From Desulfobacterales bacterium GWB2_56_26 (GTDB lineage: Bacteria > Desulfobacterota > Desulfobulbia > Desulfobulbales > Desulfocapsaceae): 52,708 nt of DNA. Both the position numbers and the translations under genes were made by a program. The notes below the pieces were generated by a model. It was not told the origin of the DNA. It did no database searches and saw only the letters and a list, made by a program, of their open reading frames with translations. The stretch is taken from assembly GCA_001799365.1 (NCBI GenBank), contig MGTI01000029.1, forward strand, positions 1 through 52,708. Reading direction: 5' to 3'. Of this stretch, positions 47,744 to 52,708 are shown in pieces; the stretch's first letter is position 1, and each line of letters opens with the position of its first letter.

Positions 47744-48748
47744 TCAAAGCGCCTTGTTGGCCTCCATATGCAGGATCAGATCCAGCATCCTGTTCGAATA
47801 CCCCCACTCGTTGTCATACCAGCTCATCACCTTGACGGTGCTGCCGATGACCTTGGTGCACTGTCCGTCGATGATCGATGAATGGGCATTGCCCTGAAAA
47901 TCGATGGACACCAGCGGCAGATCGGTATACGCAAGATATCTGTTGGCAGCTTCCTTCAAGGCCTGATTGACTTCGTCCACCGTGGTTTCCCGCTCCACCT
48001 CCATCACTGCGTCGACCAGGGAAACGGTCGGCGTCGGCACCCGTACTGCGAGACCGTCGAATTTTCCCTTCAATTCTGGGATGACCAACGAGACGGCCGC
48101 TGCGGCACCGGTTTTGGTCGGGATCATCGACAGGGCCGCGGCTCTCGCCCGGCGGGGATCGGAATGGGGGAAATCGAGGAGCCGCTGATCCCCGGTGTAG
48201 GCATGCACGGTGGTCATCAGACCCCGTTTTATCCCGAATTTGTCGAGGATGACTTTGGCAAACGGCGCGAGGCAGTTGGTGGTACACGAGGCATTCGACA
48301 CGACGTGGTGCACGGTCGGGTCGTACTCGTCCTCATTCACCCCCATGACGAAGGTCTTCACGTTGCCTTTGGCGGGGGCGGAGATGATGACCTTCGAGGC
48401 ACCGCCGTCGATGTGGGCCTGAACCGAGTCCGCATCCCGGAAAATGCCGGTGCACTCCGCCACGTATTCCACCCCGAAGTCGCCCCAGGGGATTTCCGCG
48501 GGATTCTTGTGGCTGGATACCTTGACCTGTTTACCATCGACAACAATCCCCATCTCATTGCTCGTCACGTCCTTTTCGTAGACGCCCATGACCGAGTCGT
48601 ACTTCAGGAGGTGGGCAAGCATCTTGTTGTCGGTCAGATCGTTGATCGCCACGACCTCGATGTCGGCAAAGGCCTTGTCCTTACTGAGTGCTCTGAAAAT
48701 ATTTCTACCGATTCGTCCGAATCCATTGATACCAATTCTTATCGTCAT
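47744..48748 (-). CDS. gap: Glyceraldehyde-3-phosphate dehydrogenase, type I
   Basis: 334 residues. The NAD-binding start is IRIGINGFGRIGRNIFRA, with the NAD-preferring Asp37 region AINDLTD. The catalytic Cys155 is in SNASCTTNCLAP and the partner His in TTVHAYTGDQ; WYDNEWGYSNRM closes the protein. It interconverts glyceraldehyde-3-phosphate and 1,3-bisphosphoglycerate. A GGGAGAAGGA ribosome binding site precedes the ATG. It lies 80 bases downstream of glgA and is followed by a strong terminator. Confidence 0.98.
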   Translation of the reverse strand: MTIRIGINGFGRIGRNIFRALSKDKAFADIEVVAINDLTDNKMLAHLLKYDSVMGVYEKDVTSNEMGIVVDGKQVKVSSHKNPAEIPWGDFGVEYVAECTGIFRDADSVQAHIDGGASKVIISAPAKGNVKTFVMGVNEDEYDPTVHHVVSNASCTTNCLAPFAKVILDKFGIKRGLMTTVHAYTGDQRLLDFPHSDPRRARAAALSMIPTKTGAAAAVSLVIPELKGKFDGLAVRVPTPTVSLVDAVMEVERETTVDEVNQALKEAANRYLAYTDLPLVSIDFQGNAHSSIIDGQCTKVIGSTVKVMSWYDNEWGYSNRMLDLILHMEANKAL

Positions 48749-48828
48749 GTCCTTCTCCCGTAAGTAAGAATGTTATTTTTGCTTCTCCGGATAGATGTCT
48801 GCTTCAGCCTGATCTGGCCAATTGGTCC

Positions 48829-50469
48829 TTACCTTCTCCCATCGATACCTTGTCTGCATAATTGCTTCTTTCTGGCTTTTTTATACAGTTCAAGGTATTT
48901 CCGCATGACCGTCGGCCAGGTATAATTCCGCTTGATTTCCTGAACTGCCTGAAGCTGGATTTTTCTTCTCAAATCCGGAGAGTTATAAACCACTAGCGCC
49001 CTTTCCAGAGACTGCAGCAGATCGTCCGGCGAATCCCCCCGGTAGGCGAGACCGGTTACGCCATCGACGACCTTGACCAGCCCTCCGACGTGATGAACAA
49101 TGGGAATATTGCCGAAAAGCTGGGCGATGAAGTCGGTCAACCCACACGGCTCGTAGCGAGAAGGAACGACGAAGAAATCCCCGGCGGCAAAAACCTTGTT
49201 GGCAAGCTCAGTGCTGTACCCTTGCAGAAAGCACATTCTGCCCCGCAACCGTCCGGTGAGATTGATCAATCTCTCGTCGATTTCGCTTCCTCCCGTACCG
49301 AGCACCAGGAGCTGGACCTGGGCGTTTCTCGCCAGCAGGACCTCAAACACCTCCATCAGAATGTCGACGCCCTTCTGCTCACTCAGGCGGCCGATGAAGG
49401 TGAACAGCGGTTTGGCCACGTCTCGGTCGAGCCTGCCAAAGCACCTTATACCCGAGACGACATTTCTCTGCCCTAATTGGGCCAGCACGTTCTCCTTGCA
49501 GCGCTTTTTGCCGGCCAAATCATCCCGCTCATCCCCCGGGTCGAACAGCATCGAAGAATCCTCGCCGGCAATTGCGGTCACCTTGAAAAGATCGGGTTCG
49601 ATGCCGTTGGTTATCCCTTCCAGAATGACCTTTCGCCGCAGCAGCTCATGACCCAGACCACCGGTCAACCGGTCGTTTTCCGTCTCCTGTAATTCCCTGG
49701 CATAATTTTCGCTGACCGTGTTAACCACGGCATATTTGCCGGCAACAAGAAACGGATCGAATTTTCTGGCCAATTGATTGGCGTCGACAACATGTGGAGG
49801 TAACGCCGTGATGGAAACGGCGTAAGGAATATCGATAACCTCCTGATGATAGCCCAGCCCGGCATTATGGATGGTGACGAGACAACCGGTTTGCCTGAAA
49901 TAGGATCTATACCCGGCGTGTTCCCGGATAATACCGGGCAGGACTGCGGTATGTCCGTCATGGCAGTGTATGACATCGGGTTTTTCTCCCAGGACAATCA
50001 TCAGTTCGAGGGCCGCCTTTTGCAGAAGAAGGTTCATCGCGAAAAAATCGTGATGACCCATCGCTTTCTTCTGCCAGGGGCTCTTGCTTTCATCCTCTTC
50101 GCTGTAGGTGTACACATCGGTCTTCTCGCGGTATCGCTCGGCATCGACCAGGTACAGATGGACCTTATTGAGCACCCGATAATAATAACCCACTTCTTCC
50201 AGGACAAACCGATCCGGTTCATTCATTTCGATTGGCAGACGTAAGTCCCGTCCACGGCAAAAGGGGTCGGGCAACGGTTGAAATCCGAGGGCCTTGGCAT
50301 CGATGAAACCGTATAAAGGCACCACAACATGAATGGATCTGCCATTCCAGCGAGCTAATGCTTCCGCCAACTGGCTCACAACATCCTTAACCCCACCGGC
50401 TCCTGCGAGTTCTCCGTACTCCCTGCTGAGCATCCAGATATTTTTTATCTGCTCATCGCGTTCCACCAT
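48829..50469 (-). CDS. Glycogen/starch synthase-like GT5 glycosyltransferase (variant)
   Basis: 546 residues from the ATG at 50469; the open frame before it is not conserved. The GT5 layout is clear: N-terminal domain with HCHDGHTAVLPGI and TIHNAGLGYHQE, then the GT-B C-terminal domain with FTFIGRLSEQKGVDIL, VVPSRYEPCGLTDFIAQLFG and PIVHHVGGLVKVVDG. The N-terminal sugar-nucleotide loop, KTGGLADV in E. coli, is here AGAGGVKDV (residues 22-30), so the lysine that contacts ADP-glucose is replaced by Gly. The enzyme should add glucose to an alpha-1,4 glucan, but a changed donor or acceptor is possible. No branching enzyme or glgC is nearby. Confidence 0.88.
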   Translation of the reverse strand: MVERDEQIKNIWMLSREYGELAGAGGVKDVVSQLAEALARWNGRSIHVVVPLYGFIDAKALGFQPLPDPFCRGRDLRLPIEMNEPDRFVLEEVGYYYRVLNKVHLYLVDAERYREKTDVYTYSEEDESKSPWQKKAMGHHDFFAMNLLLQKAALELMIVLGEKPDVIHCHDGHTAVLPGIIREHAGYRSYFRQTGCLVTIHNAGLGYHQEVIDIPYAVSITALPPHVVDANQLARKFDPFLVAGKYAVVNTVSENYARELQETENDRLTGGLGHELLRRKVILEGITNGIEPDLFKVTAIAGEDSSMLFDPGDERDDLAGKKRCKENVLAQLGQRNVVSGIRCFGRLDRDVAKPLFTFIGRLSEQKGVDILMEVFEVLLARNAQVQLLVLGTGGSEIDERLINLTGRLRGRMCFLQGYSTELANKVFAAGDFFVVPSRYEPCGLTDFIAQLFGNIPIVHHVGGLVKVVDGVTGLAYRGDSPDDLLQSLERALVVYNSPDLRRKIQLQAVQEIKRNYTWPTVMRKYLELYKKARKKQLCRQGIDGRR

Positions 50470-50871
50470 CTCTTTTTCTGGTCCTCCACGACAATTGTAC
50501 CACCAAGAGGACCTTTTTCCGCACCTGCTTGGTTGAGACCTGCATTTTCCATAATTACCAACATTATTGTATCGCAGGAGGGTCAATGTCAAGTGAAGAA
50601 CCTGATATTTGTCAAAAAGAATCTATAGTTACAAACACCTACCACAGACAGGAAGGTGTTTACCAAAACTTCGGACCGTTCTATTATTCATTTTCTTCCT
50701 CATGCACAGAGTGAAAGCGGTAGCCAAATGGGTTGCACCGCACCATTCTCTCTGTAGCGACGATTGACTGCCAACACAAATGAATCTATATTGATTTTTT
50801 CTCATTGGTCCAAATTATTCAGTAAGCATATTACGGTTGACCCCATTCACTGGTATTGCAAGGAGGGAACA
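50470..50871. other. Intergenic region between glgA and yjbQ
   Basis: 402 bases containing both promoters and one possible small gene (separate entry). AAACACCT (50633-50640) and AGGTGTTT (50654-50661) form an 8-bp hairpin with a 13-base loop inside that small open frame; no T tract follows. I found no recognised RNA gene or riboswitch. Confidence 0.4.
50586..50714 (+). CDS. Possible 42-residue small protein
   Basis: An ATG at 50586 has an excellent ribosome binding site (GCAGGAGGG, 3 bases away). The peptide begins MSSEEPDICQKESIV and ends FGPFYYSFSSSCTE; it is rich in Ser, Tyr and Glu and has two Cys. I recognise no family, and the AT-rich composition allows a chance frame. It carries a hairpin in its coding part, so a leader peptide is another option. 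Confidence 0.3.
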   Translation: MSSEEPDICQKESIVTNTYHRQEGVYQNFGPFYYSFSSSCTE

Positions 50872-51279
50872 ATGTCTCTCGGCCATTTCAACATAACCAC
50901 GACCACTCCTCGGGATTTGGTCGATATAACCCGAGAAGTGGAACATGCCGTACGAAACGCGAGCGTTTCCGCCGGGGTGATGTATCTGTTCAACCCTCAT
51001 ACCACCGCCGGCCTTACCATCAATGAAGGTGCCGACCCTGATGTCCGCCGGGATATCATCAAAGGACTCACCCACATCGTCCCGGAAAACCTCGGTTACC
51101 GGCATGCGGAAGGCAATTCTGCGGCCCATATTATGACTCTGCTCACCGGCAGTTCACTTACGGTTTTCATTGAAAAAGGCAAACTCCTGCTCGGTACCTG
51201 GCAGAAAATTTTCTTTTGTGAATATGACGGTCCGCGAACCCGGACCGTTCACTGGAAAATCCTGGCCGACCCCCAATAA
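50872..51279 (+). CDS. yjbQ: YjbQ/UPF0047 family protein
   Basis: 135 residues from the ATG at 50872, preceded by AAGGAGGGA. The conserved segments are NPHTTAGLTINEGADPDV with its metal-binding-type His, GNSAAHIMTLLTGSSLTV, and the end GTWQKIFFCEYDGPRTR. The fold is a trimeric beta-prism with a probable metal site; weak thiamine phosphate synthase activity is reported for homologues but the real role is unsettled. It begins a plus-strand run with the 80-residue gene and the UbiD homologue. Confidence 0.93.
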   Translation: MSLGHFNITTTTPRDLVDITREVEHAVRNASVSAGVMYLFNPHTTAGLTINEGADPDVRRDIIKGLTHIVPENLGYRHAEGNSAAHIMTLLTGSSLTVFIEKGKLLLGTWQKIFFCEYDGPRTRTVHWKILADPQ

Positions 51280-51306
51280 TTGCCTCAATCCTCTTGGATA
51301 TTCGTT

Positions 51307-51549
51307 ATGAATCTCGACCCCGCTAAAATGTGTTTTGGCCTCACCGACGACCTCGATCGCCAATCTTTCGTCACCTTTCTGCAACTCTGCGGCCAAAGAG
51401 AATTGGCTGAATTGCTCGCCGAGAGAATGTCCGGCGAAGAAATGCTTCAAGTTGTCGATTCCTTTTTCCTGCTCCTGAAAAAACATCTCAGTAAGGATGA
51501 ATACCATCGGTATTTTCTGCTCGATCCGCACCACCATCACGAGGAGTAG
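51307..51549 (+). CDS. Small acidic protein of unknown function, His-rich end
   Basis: 80 residues from the ATG at 51307. It is mostly helical (QSFVTFLQLCGQRELAELLAE, ERMSGEEMLQVVDSFFLLL) and ends LLDPHHHHEE, so four adjacent His plus two Glu may bind a metal. No signal or membrane segment. It lies 27 bases after yjbQ and 3 bases before the UbiD gene, so it is very likely co-transcribed and may be an accessory factor. I do not recognise the family. Confidence 0.72.
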   Translation: MNLDPAKMCFGLTDDLDRQSFVTFLQLCGQRELAELLAERMSGEEMLQVVDSFFLLLKKHLSKDEYHRYFLLDPHHHHEE

Positions 51550-51552
51550 CAA

Positions 51553-52708
51553 GTGGATATCGCCAAATTGCACGATTTGCGCAGTTACCTGGAACTGCTC
51601 AAACGTGAGCAGCAGTTATTGATTATCGAGGAAGAAGTCGACCCATACCTGGAAATAGCCGAAATTCATCGGCGGGTTATCGCCGGGGGCGGTCCGGCTC
51701 TGCTTTTCACCAGAGTGAAGAACTCCAGGTTCCCGGTGACCACCAACCTTTTCGGCACCAACAAGCGCCTGGAACTTGCCTTCGGCAACAAGCCGCAGCA
51801 ATTCGTCCGCGATGTCGTGAAATTAATCGAGTCGGGAATGCCGCTTTCGGCCGGCAAATTGTGGGAAAACCGTCGACTTCTCCTGGAAGGCCTGAAGATC
51901 GGCCTGAAAGACACGACCAAAGCTCCCATTCTTGACAAGCTGCAATCCCCGCCGCAGCTCAGTTCCCTGCCGATGCTGACTTCCTGGCACAGCGACGGCG
52001 GCCCGTTCGTGACGCTGCCCCTCGTTTATACCGAACATCCGGGCGGAAAAGGGCACAACCTCGGCATGTACCGCATCCAGCAACACAACGAGACAACCAC
52101 GGGAATCCATTGGCAGATTCACAAAGGGGGCGGGTATCATTACTACGAGGCCGAAAAGCGCGGCATGGCCCTGCCGATGACCCTCTTTATCGGCGGTCCC
52201 CCGGCCCTTATGCTGGCCGCCATCGCCCCGCTCCCGGAGGACCTGCCGGAGTTGCTCCTCACGTCACTGCTCATCGGCGACAAGCTGAGAATGACCAAGG
52301 ACCCCCTGGGCGGACACCGACTGGTGGCGAATGTCGAATTCGCCATAAAAGGCCAGGTGCCGCCACACATCAGGAAACCTGAAGGTCCCTTCGGCGACCA
52401 CTATGGTTACGACTCTCTGCAGCATGACTACCCGGTATTCCAGGTGAGTCATCTCTACCATCGGCACGATGCCATTTATCCGGCGACCGTGGTGGGGCGC
52501 CCCCGGCAGGAGGATTTTTTCATTGGCGATTTTCTGCAGGATCTCTTGTCGCCCCTTTTCCCGCTGGTGATGAAAGGAGTGAAGGAACTAAAGACCTTCG
52601 GCGAAACCGGCTTCCACTGTCTCGCCGCCGCCAGGGTCGCCGACCGCTATCCTCGCGAGGCCTTTGCCTGCGGATTGCGCGTGCTGGGCGAAGGACAACT
52701 CTCCCTGA
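51553..52708 (+). CDS. UbiD-family prenylated-FMN-dependent decarboxylase (3' end cut)
   Basis: The start is GTG at 51553, three bases after the upstream stop, and the frame is still open at the last base (385 codons visible). UbiD enzymes use prenylated FMN to (de)carboxylate aromatic or unsaturated acids. The active-site set is in place: Asn169 and Arg174 in HNLGMYRIQ, His in GIHWQIH, Glu277 and Asp282 in RKPEGPFGDHYG, by alignment from memory to fungal Fdc1. FIGGPPALMLAAIAPLPEDL is also standard. No UbiX, which makes the cofactor, is in the window. Substrate cannot be read; both ubiquinone or menaquinone synthesis and aromatic-acid metabolism are possible. Confidence 0.92.
   Translation, partial: MDIAKLHDLRSYLELLKREQQLLIIEEEVDPYLEIAEIHRRVIAGGGPALLFTRVKNSRFPVTTNLFGTNKRLELAFGNKPQQFVRDVVKLIESGMPLSAGKLWENRRLLLEGLKIGLKDTTKAPILDKLQSPPQLSSLPMLTSWHSDGGPFVTLPLVYTEHPGGKGHNLGMYRIQQHNETTTGIHWQIHKGGGYHYYEAEKRGMALPMTLFIGGPPALMLAAIAPLPEDLPELLLTSLLIGDKLRMTKDPLGGHRLVANVEFAIKGQVPPHIRKPEGPFGDHYGYDSLQHDYPVFQVSHLYHRHDAIYPATVVGRPRQEDFFIGDFLQDLLSPLFPLVMKGVKELKTFGETGFHCLAAARVADRYPREAFACGLRVLGEGQLSL

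Overview
The window looks like a stretch of chromosome from a Gram-negative, probably sulfur-metabolising member of the Desulfobacterota, most likely the Desulfobulbales. This is inferred from gene content and not from any rRNA: an F1Fo-ATPase operon carrying paired b' and b subunits but lacking a and c, an XrtA/PEP-CTERM-type exopolysaccharide (EPS) machinery, a YgaV/SqrR-like two-cysteine repressor, a UbiD-family decarboxylase and a PEP-dikinase-like protein. I saw no tRNA or rRNA gene, CRISPR array, insertion sequence or phage gene.

Layout. 1-6544 holds part of an EPS locus: a family 2 glycosyltransferase cut by the window start, a DUF218 membrane protein, a convergent pair for an outer-membrane barrel and a Wza-like export protein, and a divergent PrsT-like TPR lipoprotein. 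6587-11517 (minus strand) is the rpmH-rnpA-yidD-yidC-jag-mnmE block. 11831-15432 (plus) carries a methyltransferase, mnmG and lgt. 15449-17022 (minus) carries an HU protein, a NUDIX hydrolase and a NarL-type response regulator. ygiQ (plus) follows. 19127-22684 (minus) returns to EPS genes: chain-length determinant, ExeA-like ATPase and tyrosine kinase. 22959-24438 (minus) is efp-epmA. 24847-30034 (plus) is a HIT protein, mutS and a cell-wall amidase, ending at a strong bidirectional terminator. 30174-36134 (minus) is atpF'-F-H-A-G-D-C, preceded upstream by alaS, an isochorismatase-fold hydrolase and acs, all minus strand. 42362-42907 (plus) is a small ygaV/ygaP-like pair. 42915-50469 (minus) holds a Cys-rich small protein, a 1440-residue orphan dikinase-like protein, gap and a variant glgA. 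50872 to the end (plus) holds yjbQ, an 80-residue protein and a ubiD homologue cut by the window end.

How it fits together. The two EPS segments supply assembly (glycosyltransferase), length control and energy coupling (Wzz-like protein, BY-kinase, ATPase) and outer-membrane passage (Wza-like protein, barrel, PrsT), but they are separated by about 12.5 kb of translation, membrane-insertion and tRNA-modification genes. The exosortase and its PEP-CTERM substrates are not in the window. The most unusual coding sequence is the orphan dikinase-like protein at 43307-47629. It has a PPDK-type ATP-grasp domain and swivelling phosphohistidine domain, no PEP/pyruvate barrel, and an N-terminal region of about 930 residues that I cannot assign. 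It sits beside gap and a glycogen synthase that lacks the usual KxGG lysine. Its substrate is unknown.

Limits: family names come from recognised motifs and gene order. No database search, structure prediction or statistical comparison was run.
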